A stretch of 64,000 bases of DNA from Glandiceps talaboti (Eukaryota > Hemichordata > Enteropneusta > Spengelidae), in the NCBI RefSeq assembly GCF_964340395.1, contig NC_135571.1, forward strand, positions 7,366,453 to 7,430,452, given 5' to 3'. Below, in pieces: positions 9,804 through 22,636 of this stretch; positions within the stretch are counted from its first letter, which is position 1, and each line of letters begins with the position of its first letter. The position numbers and the translations under genes were made by a program. The notes under the pieces were generated by a model. It had not been told where the DNA came from and ran no database searches. It worked only from the letters and a program-made list of their open reading frames with translations.

Positions 9804-12800
9804 TTGTCAAAATGTACAGAAAATACTTTTTAGTAAGGCTTTCCCTCTCTATCTTCCTGAGTCCATGAAACCAATCCAAGTACAATAACCCACCATGCAA
9901 AAGAATAAATGAATAAAAGAATAAATAAATAAAAAATTAACGCACTGTTTTAATATTTTTTAACACATTCCAGAAGATTGGTAAAGGAAAAGAATACATC
10001 TGTTTGGCCTATGTTTTATCAATCAAGAGCACAGCAAACTTAGTGAAAGTTTATTGAAAAAAAAATCCCACCCTGCATATTGTTTGTGTGTGGTAGTCTG
10101 AACGTGCCCAAATTATATATATTTATCAGTGCTTCCATAGTCTGGATTCCAACTGTGGTCTACTAACCACAGTCTGGTCAAACTCCCTCCATTAGCACAG
10201 AAAGTGAACCCCAGCTGCTATAGTGATGTAAACAGTGTATAAGTAGCATCCTTAGCTGACAAATATACCATATTTGGACATTACATAACTGCCCCAATAA
10301 ACACTAACTTTATGCATGGATGTATCGCCCTAATACATCCATGCTTTATGAGAGGCTGTGTTATTGGTTAGAATTTTGTTTTTAACAAAGACATGATGTT
10401 AATGACTGCATCTCAGGACTCTGACCAGACTGTGGTATGTAGACAACAATTGGAATCCAGATTAATGTTTCTACATGTAGGTTCTATTATGTAGCCTTTA
10501 TGAATGATTCACTTTGTTCAGAAACAGTGGAAAATTGTATAATGTAGTCTAGTTGTAGCCCACAACAAGCACATTCTCTCTCCACCCCCACCCCCATCCC
10601 GGGCTATGGCCTAGGAATGACCTGAGTCCATCCTTCTGTGTCTCTGTATATCAGTCCATTGGCAATCCTATTTTGGGGCAGCCACTAAGGTACCCTCCAA
10701 GCCAACTTGATGCACCACTGACACACAGCAATTTATTGTGACCCACCAAACATTTTGGTGTTCACCTGTCCCTTACCGTCCTGTGCAGTGACTCACAAGA
10801 AAAGACAGCTTTCTTAATATTTGGACCCGTGACAATTAAGCAATAAACCATCCCCTGGTATACCAAGAGGTTTTGATTAGTGAACGAATATTGAAAAAAT
10901 CGGAAACATGTTAAGAACTGACAATTTATGGTTTCGTTTGCATCGAATAAACCTGCATCAGGACGCTTGAAATCGACCATGTGATCCCCAAATTTTCTCT
11001 CGAAGCTCGTTACCTCCTACTGCCCTCTTGTGGTGAGATATGTGTTCAGCATGTTGCAGTACATTGTGGAGTTTTAATACGGGACGTTAAAACAGATTGT
11101 CGAAATAACTGAACACTTATTGTTATCTTTATTGCCATAAGTATAAAAATATACAATGGAAGTCGCTTTGGTTTATATATGTAGCTAGCTCAGTTAAAAC
11201 ACAAAGAGTGTGGATATAAGTAACATTATTTGAAATGGCACATTATTTGAAATGAATTCTGAAATATTACATCTTTTGCAAGGGAAATGAACAAAAACAA
11301 AATGGATAACATCTTGCTTAAATCCTCAAAATATACATGTGAATGAAGAATTAAACGTAGTAGCCTTATTGACTGGCTTTACAAATACTCGTAAGTTTGC
11401 TTGTAACATATATTGCGCCCTCGAACGAGGGCGATGTGGTATCACGCAAGGAGAAAAAGAAGACCAGAGTGTCCTACCCCTTCTTTTTTCTTTTTTTAGC
11501 AAATGAGCAAATTTATGTTGAGCACGCGCGCGCGCACAACTAATTTTACTCATTATATGTTCCAATGTTCCAATATTAGCCAAACCAAGATTCGAATCCT
11601 AAGTCCGCGCGGTCGCGAAGGAAGGCCGTGAAAAACGGCAGCAGTCAAGCATATGACCGTGTACGCTAATCAATCTGCTTTCAACCACAGACAAGATTCA
11701 AGAATCTTGTCTGTGTTTCAACGTGCGTGATACGCTAACAGACAATTGGACACTGTGCGAGTCAAGCTGGCAAGCCAAATCGTAGTATTATTCTAACGCG
11801 TATCATATTTCTTTGTCCATTGAAATTATATATATTTAGTATTGTGTTATAAAACACTAAACAAATTGTAGTTCTCCATATGTCGTTGATCTAAAAGTCA
11901 TGATATCGAAGTCTCCTTATACCTGTCTTGGTACCTGGAGTCATTCTACAGATATTTTATCATGTATTACGGTACCATGGCAGAATTTATGATATCTTTA
12001 GGAATTACTTGTATTGTCTTCATGTTGTTTTTTGTCTTTATTAAAACTTTATTTAAATGTTATTTCACTGTTGGTATACACAAGCCCTTGATCTGATGCG
12101 CGTATCAGCTCTGATGAACGTCGAACATGCCGCGACTCGTGATCGTGGGGAGATAGACATGACAGCCGATTGATTACATCATAATACATGTATATACGGG
12201 AGTTACGCCTTTACCAGAGGTTCAGGTTTGGGGATTTCCCACTCGGATTGATGACGGATACCCTAGGACAGGATCCCAGACAAATTTCTTATTTGAATAA
12301 TTGTAAGTCGGTCAGTGTAGACTCAACTTACACTTGCTTCTGTTTATGACATAATTACACTACGTACCTATTTCCGCTTCATCGGCTGCCTATTTCCGCT
12401 TCAGCGGCTGCTGAGTCAACCGTGCATGCCTTGACCTTAGTAGGCGAAGATTTGTACAAATACGCGAGGTAACTCGGCTGCTATCGAAATTGCCTTCATA
12501 ATTTCCCGTAAACTATTCTGTCTCACTGAGAAAATCTTCCTCTGACAATCCGCAGAGTTTACTATCACTACAGACTGAGCAGACTGCAACGTTCGGAGCA
12601 GACGACAAACTTTGACTTTGAACGCAAAGGCAGTGTGTAAACACCAAAACTTGGACGTGTGCCAACTGCTCATTATCATTCATTTTAGACATGCTAGCTT
12701 GATGTGTAGACCAATCAGATCTCTTGATTTTCGCCATCAATATACAGGTATAATAAACAGGTGATCGATGTACAGATTATCCCTAGAACCAAGTAGCAGA

Positions 12801-13008
12801 TGAAATAAATCCAGTCTAACTGCAGGACACACATCTTCCAAGCATGGTGGACATTCAGAATCAGAGGTGATATAATATGAGCGTCAGATCGACTGTCTTT
12901 AAAGTATTATTGTTATGCAAATTATTCATGGGTGGGGTCAAACAAAACCATAAATTGTTAGTTCTTATCTTGTCTCAGTTTTTTTCAATATACTGATAAA
13001 TTATAATA
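9804..13008. other. gene-free stretch with hairpins and CTCF-like motifs
   Basis: No supported gene. Notable pieces are an arm (10834-10884) related to the fold-back at 13009-13118; CCACAAGAGGGCAGTA, read on the minus strand at 11018-11033, one base from the vertebrate CTCF consensus; GCGCCCTC at 11415-11422; and a perfect 14-bp stem hairpin at 11686-11715. TATTTCCGCTTC is duplicated at about 12368 and 12390. The frames at 12437-12740 on the minus strand show no domain. Confidence 0.5.
11686..11715. repeat. perfect 14-bp-stem inverted repeat
   Basis: CACAGACAAGATTC is followed by two bases and then its exact reverse complement. The surrounding 11580-11760 is locally GC-richer. No tRNA or other known structured RNA could be built around it. 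Confidence 0.85.
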
Positions 13009-13118
13009 GCGATAAACCACCCCCTGGGGATGGTATACCAGACGGTTTTGACCATATATTTCGATGACTAATCCAAACCTCTTGGTATACCATCACCAGG
13101 GTTGGTTTATTGCTTAAG
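13009..13118. repeat. 110-bp fold-back element with GGTATACC cores
   Basis: The left arm (GATAAACCACCCCCTGGGGA then GGTATACC) and the right arm (GGTATACCATCACCAGGGTT then GGTTTAT) are inverted relatives separated by about 35 bp. A third related arm lies at 10834-10884. It is non-coding and probably a small fold-back transposon. Confidence 0.75.
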
Positions 13119-15481
13119 TATTTCATAGGGCACACTTCGCTCCTCGATTTCAACCAAACCAGGCACAAATGTCATAATGTAGGGTACATTATGCACGTCA
13201 CTTAATCTTGTGACATTTACCATTTTACACATTAACATCACTTCATGTTGCAAGTAGCCATTCCTATTAACTATCATATGGTGATTAGATCGTTGGACCG
13301 TACAACCTATTCAATACATGACATAATACGTCCTTGGTCATACAGTATTGGTGAAACTGTGTTGTATTATTGGAAGGGGGGGGGGGGGTAAACGTTGCTA
13401 GGTGCGACCAGTTGCCTCCGTTCGCATTCATTAATCTCTTAACTCACAATGCATCGTATCCTGCTTTAAATCAGGGTATTTCAATTCACACCTCCTACAC
13501 TGTAACAAATTAAAGTTCTGATTCTCACCAAATATTTATTTTCTTAGCTCGCTGTACAAGGAACTAAATTTACGTTTTAAAACTTGATACTATAAATACT
13601 AATAAATATAATCTTAAAATGTAATCTTAGCTGATTTTTCCCGCTCTTATAGTTATTAATGCTAAAGTGGCCAACAGTTTGGCTTCTAGGAATTACACAT
13701 CTCAGTATATGATTACGGAAAAGAAAGTTTGTTATCGGAGATTTAAGTAATGAATATAAACAAAGTGTCACACAGAGTCATTGAATAATTTGACTTTTAG
13801 CCCAAACTACGCATTGGTATATCAGTATCGTCCACGGGGGGGGGGGGGGGGGGGCATAATTTGCCCTTTGGACGGAGATACAAGCAATTTAACATAAAAA
13901 CAAACACGAGTTATAACCTATACCCTCGGATCGGGGGGGGGGGGGTACTCCCATAGAAAAGTATACGGGTATCTGCCTTTCAAATGGATAACTTTTTCAC
14001 GAAAACAAAATGTTAACGTGTGTCTGCTTTTCGTCTGAAAATCCCCTTTACTGTCCCGAAAGAAACTTGGCTTGCGGGCATTTGTGTCGTTATCATAGAA
14101 ACACTTCCGTGTATCATAATGAGATGACGTGTCTAATTCACCATATTCCAACAGAGTACTTTTCGTTGATTCAATAAAGTAGGTGACTACGAAAAACTAA
14201 ATTTTTCTATCTTGGATTTTGGATGAAATGATTAAAGATCACTGCCATTGGAATTTATCTCATAGTTAGAATAGACTAGTATAAACATCTTATGTTTTGA
14301 CCGAAGGTTAACACGTTGAAAAATCTCCATATTAGGGCACACGATTACTTCGAATAAGATTGTATGTCGTCAACCCATGGGTCTATATTTTTACGATTTC
14401 ATCTTTAATTCTAAGAATGGATCTTCAGATAACTTTTGATGACCAGGTTTATTTTTCACTAACCAGGAAGTTTTTAAAACATTAATAATTATGATTTATT
14501 AATCAGATGTGTAGTTGTATGGAGCTATCACAATTTTTGTTTTACCCACCATACTCTGCTTCCCTACCGGCCTCCTCTGTTCAAGACCTAGTTTTCTCAA
14601 GTTTCTGTGTTGGCAAACGTGGCTAAATATGATATTTATAGGTTTTCATGTGATTTGTTCACATTATGAAATTACATCAGAAACGTGGCCTGACCACAAA
14701 TTTCTGTATAAGTAAGATGCAAGCCATGGCGTTTACAAATTCATTCCATTTCTTTGCATCAATCTTCACTACCCTAACACGTGTAGTGTTTTATCGAAGC
14801 ACAACCGTCGAAGACATTCCGTGAGAATAAAGATAAGTTCTTAAATTCGCACTGCCACTTCACAAGTTTCTATTAGGTGCGTGCGAATTTAAGAACTTAT
14901 CCCACGTACAACCGTTTATTTATATCACGCGCGGTTTTGTTCCATTATATTTAGAAATGTTCGGGTTGTCACCTGGCATTTCTCTGTCTCGCCAATTTTT
15001 CCTTTGAAAAAGAATATTCATTCGAAACGTCGGATTTAACAGCTATATATACGGACTGGTTTATTAGTTCCTTGTGCATTTCTATGTATGTATGTATGTA
15101 TGTATGTATGTATGTATGTATGTATGTATGTATGTATGTATGTATTGTATTGTAGTGTATGCATATGTATGTATTGACTCCACCACCAAAAATGAAGAAA
15201 ACTAGACCCCCCCCCCCACCGAAATTTCAGCCCTCATGCATTGAACTGCCACTTCACAAGTTTCTAATACAAATCAGGATTTATTGAGAGGTGGAAGGCT
15301 TTTTTCATTCCCAAGACATACAAGCAGACAGACAGAAGAATTAACATGCCTATAACACTACTGCAACTCGGTTCAGTTGTGCTAAAACAGCTGCACCTTC
15401 TCATGATGGAAACTGAAAATAACTCACATATACAATTCAAATAAATGCGCAATATGCAAATAGAAATGAACATATACAACT
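13119..15481. other. gene-free stretch with G-runs and a (TATG)n array
   Basis: No supported gene. Homopolymer G-runs of 12-20 bases occur at about 13375-13388, 13837-13854 and 13934-13945, and a C-run near 15208. A (TATG)n array lies at about 15085-15165. The segment CACTTCACAAGTTTCTA occurs both inside the hairpin near 14857 and again near 15250. Confidence 0.5.
14832..14901. repeat. inverted repeat with perfect 21-bp arms
   Basis: Left arm 14832-14852 begins GATAAGTTCTTAAATTCGCA; right arm 14881-14901 is its exact reverse complement. The 28-bp loop contains CCACTTCACAAGTTTCTA, which recurs near 15250. This could be the end of a small fold-back element or a stable RNA hairpin. No function is assigned. 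Confidence 0.85.
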
Positions 15482-15487
15482 ATTTAT
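15482..15487 (-). promoter_or_regulatory. candidate polyadenylation signal for patched copy A
   Basis: AATAAA on the minus strand, about 96 bases after the stop codon of patched copy A. Position and sequence fit a polyadenylation signal. Confidence 0.5.
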
Positions 15488-15582
15488 TCAAGATCATCAA
15501 CTTAATCATTAGCTGTCATTATAAGTACAGCTACAGTGCACCGAATCGCTATGAACATTGAAACTCACTCAGTCTCTTTCAA

Positions 15583-18500
15583 TCATTCTTTATCATTATC
15601 TTTCTCATTATCATTAAATAACGATTCACTGTTAATTGGATCATTATTTCTTTCCTCCATATCCCCCGTACCATTACCTGTGACCTCAGCATTTCCAATG
15701 TCTAATTTCTTAAAGACAACAGTGTACTCCAAATGAGGTTTCGATTTAGCAGGGCCAATAAGTGATAACAAAACTGGTAAGAACAAGAGCGCATGCGCCA
15801 TACCAAAAACTATAGTCAGGAACATGACTCTGAAGAATGAAAGGAAAACATAAGAATTTGCATTTGATAAAAAAATTATGCCAAGCAAGGATGATATGCC
15901 CCCATTCATTATTGGAACAGCTACACGAGAAAGGGCGATCTCAACTCGATGATTTCGATCCGCCCCATCGGCTTTCATAAAGGCGTGACAGACATGCGCA
16001 CTGAAGTCGACGGAAAAACCGACACTCAGTACAACATGGATCATAGTTATAGAACTTAGGGAAAGACCCCAGAAATGCATGAAACCAAACAACCCAACAA
16101 GAATCATTACCATGGTAAGTGTTACATAAATCACACACAGAGGATGGGGTATAAAGAAAAAGCAAACTACAAAGATGGCCGCAACAGCGATGCCAACTGT
16201 TTGTAAAGTACTCGGTAACACTTGTACAAACTGTTCAAAGAAAATAAAAGCACCTGTATAAGCGAAAGCTGGTAAATCACTACTATCTGTGATTTCTCTT
16301 ACTTCTAGCATCATGTTGCCCTGAACGGTAGAACTAGCAAGGCGTTCTGATTGAACATAGAAACGTGATGATTTTATGACGCCATCTTTAGAAATATTTA
16401 AATCACCGACAAACTGTGGATTCTTAGGAAGAAAATCGAATTGTAAAGATTGTGAGAAAGAAGTATGGCTTGTTGGAAGTGACTGGTTATGAAAATTGAA
16501 AAAGCTATCAAGCCAAGAAATGCGAAAGTTATCATTTATGTATTTACTATTTCCTAGTGTCTTTAGAAGATTGTCAAGTTCATTTTGGACACCATCTTCC
16601 CAGTATGGTATTGGTTCTTGGATAACAATTGCAATTACTGGACCATTTCCATTGTAATACTCACGTTCTAATTTAAAATACGAATGTAGGTACGAGTCCG
16701 ACGGTACAAGGTTGTTCAAAACGAGTCCCTGTTCTAAATTCAGAACACCCCAAATGGAAACTGCCAGATAGCCGACAAAGACTACAAGAATTGTGACTTT
16801 GACTGGAACCAACATTATGAACTTGGAGAGATATAAAGGTGCACGTTCAAAAATACTTCTATCTTCTTGGTCGTTGTCGTCAGAAATGTCTGATGGTTTG
16901 CCACGACAGAAAAAGGCACACAGACACTTCCGTACTTTACCACCGGAATTGATTTCATCGTCTGATGGAACTGGTGTGCAGGTTAAGCAATGGCGGGAAC
17001 TCTTCACACGACGTGTATGGAAAACCATAGCACTACCAAAAACAGTCAGCTGCATGAAGTAACACCAGATAACTGCAAATCCTACCAAAACACATAAAAA
17101 ATTACCTTATCAATAAAATGTTTTTCTCCCAGAGGCTCTATAATCATGCTATGTTTTTAGAAAACGTCACGAATTATCAATTTTCATCTGTTGCATAATA
17201 AAACTCTCCGTAACAAAAACGGTCAGTACACTGACTTGAGACATCTTGAATAATCAAGGCATTGTGACTAATATCTATTTCTCCATCAACTGCCTTGAAG
17301 GAAATTCAATTCACCATGACTGGCCTCAATATTTCAAAATGAAACAATTCACTGGAATTTTAATATTGTAAACATAAATAATATGTACCTGTATAGATAC
17401 AGAAATTTCGTAGACTTGGGAACACGTTGGTTGCGCCAATACAGAAAGCCAGCACGTCAGTGATAGAAGTGATAGTTATTGACACTGCAACTGCACTGAA
17501 AGCCCCAGATATTCTGCCTTCAACGGTGTCTGAAGGTTTGGTTTGAAGCCAACCCGACATCAAAAGGAACATGTCGTCAATACCGATTCCTGGTGAAATG
17601 AGAATAAGAAATGTTACATTCACTGCAAATTTAATCGATGGTAAATTGTGATGCTTCAAACAACAATCCATTATACACGTTCAGAGACTGAATTTATTCC
17701 TTGATACCATTACCTTATAGATTGTGTCATTATTTGCATATCACTGATGCGGATCATCATGGCATGAACAATTCTTCATCTATACATCCCTAAGAATCAT
17801 TCTTGCAAACCAGAGGTGATATTTCTTCCGCGACATTGTGAAATATCGTCTCTTCACGGTACCGTAAAAGAAGCTGTGGCTTACGAGGATAGTTATAATG
17901 GGTATATGTTAGATCAGATATATTAATATACATGCACTGAACTGTTTGCTGATCTGGTCAGTAGACCGAGCTTTTTTTTTGGGGGGGGGGAGCGAACTTC
18001 AGTATAATAATGACCTTATAATTACTTTGGGTCAGCACTGTTAACAAATCAATTCATTCAAAGCACTATGTGTCCTGAAAACATGTTTAGTATATAATTT
18101 CAATCAATTCAAAAACCCCATCACCAATAACAGAAAGAAATTGCAATAACATTATATCACCAAATGATTATTCTACCACTACAGAATTACTGTGAATTTA
18201 AAGAATTCTCTTACCTATTATCAGAAATGGCATTACACCTACAATGTTGACATTTTTCACACCAATGAAGGAACAGAATCCATAGGAAGCAAGAATTGCA
18301 AGCGCTGCTGAAACGACACCAATGTTGGCAAGAAATCCTCTTGACGTCACACAGTTACCAGTCCCACATACAAGTCCAGAATAGAAACTCATAACAGCTA
18401 TGGTGATGGCAAAATAGGTAATATCCCCCGATGTACCTTCATTCAGTTCATAGTTAAGACTTTCTGAAACTGAATATACAGTTTGAGATACGTTTCCTTT

Positions 18501-19211
18501 CCATTCCAACATCTTTTCCAGGAACGCTTTCTCCCATGCCAGACTTATTTTCTTCATTTTGTCATCAGATCTTAAGTGATAACGTACACGTAGGGCTTCA
18601 GCGCTTGTCACTATAGACCGTCCATCTACCCCTACACCTCCCATTATGTTCGCTACATAGACAGGTGCCTTGCCATCAACCTTGACAACTGGGAATGTTA
18701 AGTTCATTTGAAGAAACCCAGCAATGTCTGATCCATTTATGAGAGTTTGTACTCCACTAATAACACAATTGTGGAATCGTCTGACACAAACATTGAAATA
18801 CCCATAGTCTTCATTGTCAACAGTTACAGTTATTTTTTTGACATAGTCATCAAGTTCTAATAATTCAGTTAAAACTACTACCGATAACACATTGTCTCCA
18901 GTGTTTTCTGCGACAATGATGACGTCACCATACAGTCCAAGAGTAGCGATCTGATGTTGGTAAAAATCCTGACCACTTCTGTCTTGGAATAACTGTTTGA
19001 CTGTACGTCTGTCTTTATCAGCACGACTGTTTTCAGGAGTGTACAGATACTCTAAGTCTGTTTCATTTTCTAGTTTTATAAAACCAACACCAAGAATTCC
19101 AGTTGCAATAAGTGCTATTGCAAGGATTATTACCGGATGTCGGGACAGAAATTTTCCATATTTGCTGAAAAGTCCACTGATGCGTTTCTCAACTATTTCA
19201 AATAATGCCAT
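15583..19211 (-). CDS. patched domain-containing protein 3-like, copy A (RND superfamily)
   Basis: Three exons, transcribed leftward: 19211-18215, 17589-17389 and 17081-15583. Splice borders are GT-AG with phase 1 at both introns, giving 898 aa. Seen: an N-terminal TM helix (PVIILAIALIATGILG); the TDLEYLYTPENSRADKDR segment typical of PTCHD proteins; a large N-glycosylatable loop; a TM block leading into GIGIDDMFLLMSGW (TM4, Asp337/338); and VGFSVDFSAHVCHAF (TM10, Asp758). These paired intramembrane acidic residues are the ion-relay positions of RND transporters. The family moves sterols or other lipids, or acts as Hedgehog-receptor-like proteins; the substrate is unknown here. The start Met is conserved with copy B (49238). 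The tail after GPAKSKP is unique to this copy. The gene is divergent from the PKS, 4.4 kb apart. Confidence 0.92.
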
Positions 19212-19715
19212 GCTCCATCTATATATCTATATATCTCAGTGGTCTGAGCGTCTATGTAAGGTCAATGTTGAAGGTAACAGGCAGAAAGTGTCTGTTCAGG
19301 GCATCTGTAAAGAAAATAGTCGTATCAAAGAGCGGTAATTTGAAACGGGTAATGTACATTCCAGGCCGTGCTACTCTTGCCAACATTGTGGTAACTAAGT
19401 GTCACTTAGTAACACCATGTTGGCAAGGGTATTCAGGTCGCGAATTGACAAATATTTCTATTAGATATGTTCTCACCCACTGAAGATGGGGATATAGTGG
19501 CTAGAACATGTAGAAGGACAACACACATGTACAGAAGTGAAAGTATATCAATCATTCGTTATCATTGTCAAATTTAGACAATGACGTAAGAGTTAATTCG
19601 TAGAATAATGTAATTATAGAATGATTACTCATCTCATCAATCTGAACTTAGTCTATTTCCTTAACGACTAAAGTTTCACTTTCAAACAATCCACACATAC
19701 TTTTGGCATGATTGT
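19212..19715 (-). promoter_or_regulatory. upstream region of patched copy A, duplicated at copy B
   Basis: This non-coding flank matches 48736-49237 in inverted orientation. Shared blocks include a palindrome around CTAAGTGTCACTTAG, TTCTCACCCACTGAA, CAATGACGTAAGAGTTAATT (with a CRE-like TGACGT) and TAGAATGATTACTCATCTCA. It presumably holds the promoter and proximal enhancer. The homology ends about where a (CATA)n array begins at 19717. Confidence 0.65.
19376..19427. repeat. 52-bp imperfect palindrome upstream of patched copy A
   Basis: CTTGCCAACATTGTGGTAAC followed by TAAGTG forms a long imperfect inverted repeat with CACTTAGTAACACCATGTTG followed by GCAAG. The inner part is retained at 49011-49056 upstream of copy B. 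Confidence 0.8.
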
Positions 19716-19754
19716 ACATACATACATACATACATACATACATACATACATACA

Positions 19755-19785
<31 letters not shown>

Positions 19786-22320
19786 CAACATACATATCAA
19801 CATTTCAAGAATACAAAAAAACAAACAATTTATTTGTCTGGAGGGAAAGACTCATGAACTGGTTTGAGATATCAAAATGAGAGAGCCTACTTGTTTTCGG
19901 AAATAGGAATTAGGACTGTTTTCTATTTTCAAATGTATTTTCTGATATAAAAAGAAGGAAAATACATTAAAAGCTTACATCCTGGATTCAATGATATTAT
20001 AAAGTCAAGACGTAAAATGCCCACCCCCGTTGAAGAATGGAACCTTCCGTCTAGTTTTGTAGGGCAGACGATATCCTTGACCTGATAGCGCCACTGCGCA
20101 GAGCAGAAATTAACTAGTACGCCCGTAAAACTGTGCCGTCATCAATATAAATATTGGTCAGAGTATATCCTCATTCCCTGCCATCATTCGATGCTTCATT
20201 TAATGACATACTTTAAAGCACCTATTTTAATATGATATGTACCAAGAATATTAACTATCCATACAAAATGCAAGCGTTCCCATCATGATTATAAAATTAT
20301 AATTTCCAATACGTTTACTTTGCTTAACCATAAACAATATCGATGCATATGCACTACTAAATTAGCATATCCTCACATTATTTCCAGGCGGGAAATGTTA
20401 TAAAGACAAAACTGCGATCATTTTTGTCCATTTTTAACCAAAATGTCACCATGCAAATAGTACTCATGCAGTGCTACAATAAACTGATAAAGGATATTCT
20501 GAAAATGAACGGGAGATGTCAGATCATGTCAGCTCGCGAAAATGTCTGAATATATGTTTACGAAATGATTAATTAGCCACACGCGACCGATTGAATTTCA
20601 CATCGCCAGACGAGTAATGTTTCATTGTCGACAATCCACGAAAAAGGGCAAATTTAGCTTACCTCTTGTTCCAGGAATTCGCGCTCCGTCTTTCAAGAAC
20701 TAAACAGACATGGAAGGGAATATATCGCACGAATACCTTTATGTAGAAATGAAAGTGTTTGCCTTATGACTCATCCACCGTGGAAGTGAATATGGAAGCC
20801 TGTAATAAATGTGTGTGGTTATGGGCATTACCTGGTAGGGGTGATAAGCTCGAGCTCATTCTTGCGTTTTATATACACGATGAAGCGTGCAAATACTTTC
20901 TGCCCATAAAGCCGGCAATTGCCAGGTCTTGTTTCATTATTTCTATCTAACTCATAGTTGGATAGTTGCAAGTATTAGTAGTAGATACGTGACATAATGC
21001 ATTGTTGTGTTGTGTTGTGTTGTGTTGTGTTGTGTTGTGTTGTGTTGGTCGGCGAGTAGATATTACGTATATAGCCATAACATTGGAATAAGTTAATGAA
21101 CTCAGAACACGCATACCAACACTAAATTTATAGTATTAGGACCATACTATTCGCTGATGCAATATAATACTGACTCACCATTCCTGAATGTTAAAAACTC
21201 ACGTACTTGAAATAAGGAAATAGGCAGATATCCGGGATGTGAATTTTAAATGTTTTTTTCTGAGACCATCGTAATTTCATTATAGATGTTGTGAAGCCTA
21301 ATAAAATGATGTTTGCATCTTTACACCACGTACTTTTTCCTAAAACGAGAGATTACGTCAGTTTTTTTAGCTGTTGACATTTCCTTGATCTCGTGGGGCT
21401 CTCCGTGGACGTGAATTGAACCATGGAGAATATGAGAACAGTGGTCGTCCTACTGTCTACGTCACCGTAGAATGCACATTGAGATCTATTTTTCTGGAAA
21501 GCAAAGTTATTTAAACCTAAGCAAACGTTCAATTTGAAAAATGAAAATAAATGGAAGGTTCATAAACTGTTCAGGGAATTTGTTTAATCTTTCACTTTCA
21601 CATAAAGTTAACACAGTATTCAAAGACCATTCTAAAATGTCTCAATGTGACTCGGTAACAAAAAGGGAGAAAGGGGTAAAATGGCAGAGTGTCCCCATGG
21701 AGACTAAGTTAATAAGGTAAAATGACATGGGAACCCTGGTAGATTTTACCTACTTACCGCCCTTAGAAAAAACACTGTTGGGTTTATACTGTCTTGAACA
21801 AATTAACAACAAAAGTCTAAACAAAAATACTAGTTGAAATAAAAACAATATACCAAGCCCATTGAATATTATTGCTTCTGTATTACACGTAGAGACATCA
21901 AAGCTGACATTTTGCACTTTATTTTGACAAATCCATGAGTTGAAATCTCTGCAATCTGTTAATGTTTGTTAGTTAAAATAAAGAAGTGAAATATTATTGA
22001 ATTAACATGTCTCATTATTTTTTTCAGACTCAATTAATGCTTGGTGGGGGTCCTTTTCATATATAATATATAATTTATGATTTCCTGATTTCTATTTAAC
22101 TTTTTAACATATCTTTTTGAAAATTATCCCGATGGTTCCCCGCTGTAACTTATACGCTCGTATATTAATTATATTCAACTTTCCATTTAAGTTTAGACAG
22201 CCCCCTGTGTGGTTAAATTGTTCTCACCCACCCCCACTTGACCAGGAAATTCCTGTTCAATATTTTGAGGAATAAACATCAAAAGTATGTCAAATTAATT
22301 CTCCCTACAGGGGTGCCTAC
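19716..22320. other. intergenic region between patched copy A and the PKS (left part)
   Basis: No supported gene. It contains (CATA)n at 19717-19783 and a (TGTGT)n pentanucleotide array at about 21003-21047. The remainder is unique-looking AT-rich DNA. With 22321-23637 it forms the 4.4-kb divergent interval between patched copy A and the PKS, where shared regulation would be sought. Confidence 0.45.
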
Positions 22321-22555
22321 CCAAGGAGGAAAAAAGATAATTAATTCGTGTAAGATGCATTGGTAACGGTATACTTGATGCAGAATGTACCATATGATAT
22401 GCAAAGGTCGTGTTGATACAGAAGTCAAACCCAACGAACTGTGACACCCCTTCACATTCAAAACGACTTGACGTGAACTTCCCATTGCCAATCGTACCGT
22501 TAGTATACACGGCGAGTACTATACAGCCGAACGTTACCAAGGCGATCACGGTCAT
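22321..22555 (-). CDS. possible first exon of a small secreted protein (hypothetical)
   Basis: On the minus strand an ATG at 22555 opens with a signal-peptide-like segment (MTVIALVTFGCIVLAVYTNG). A Cys-containing stretch (FECEGVSQFVGFDFCINTTF) with one Asn-glycosylation site follows. The frame reaches a possible GT donor (GTAGGC) at about 22320 and otherwise stops at 22295. No downstream exon was recognised and no family was identified. It may be a chance ORF. Confidence 0.22.
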
Positions 22556-22636
22556 GTTGGCTGAATTCCTTCACAAGTAAAAGATCAACTTTGGTGAGTA
22601 CTCGGTACATAGATACAAACTTCATTGTTAGGAAAG

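Noticed and set aside
11575-11640. GATTCGAATC-containing segment considered as a tRNA T-arm
   Set aside because: No acceptor stem, anticodon arm or D-arm could be assembled around it.
16793-17062. 89-aa plus-strand ORF opposite patched exon 3, with its twin at 51962-52231
   Set aside because: It is the antisense shadow of a conserved patched exon; both copies show it only because the exon is duplicated.
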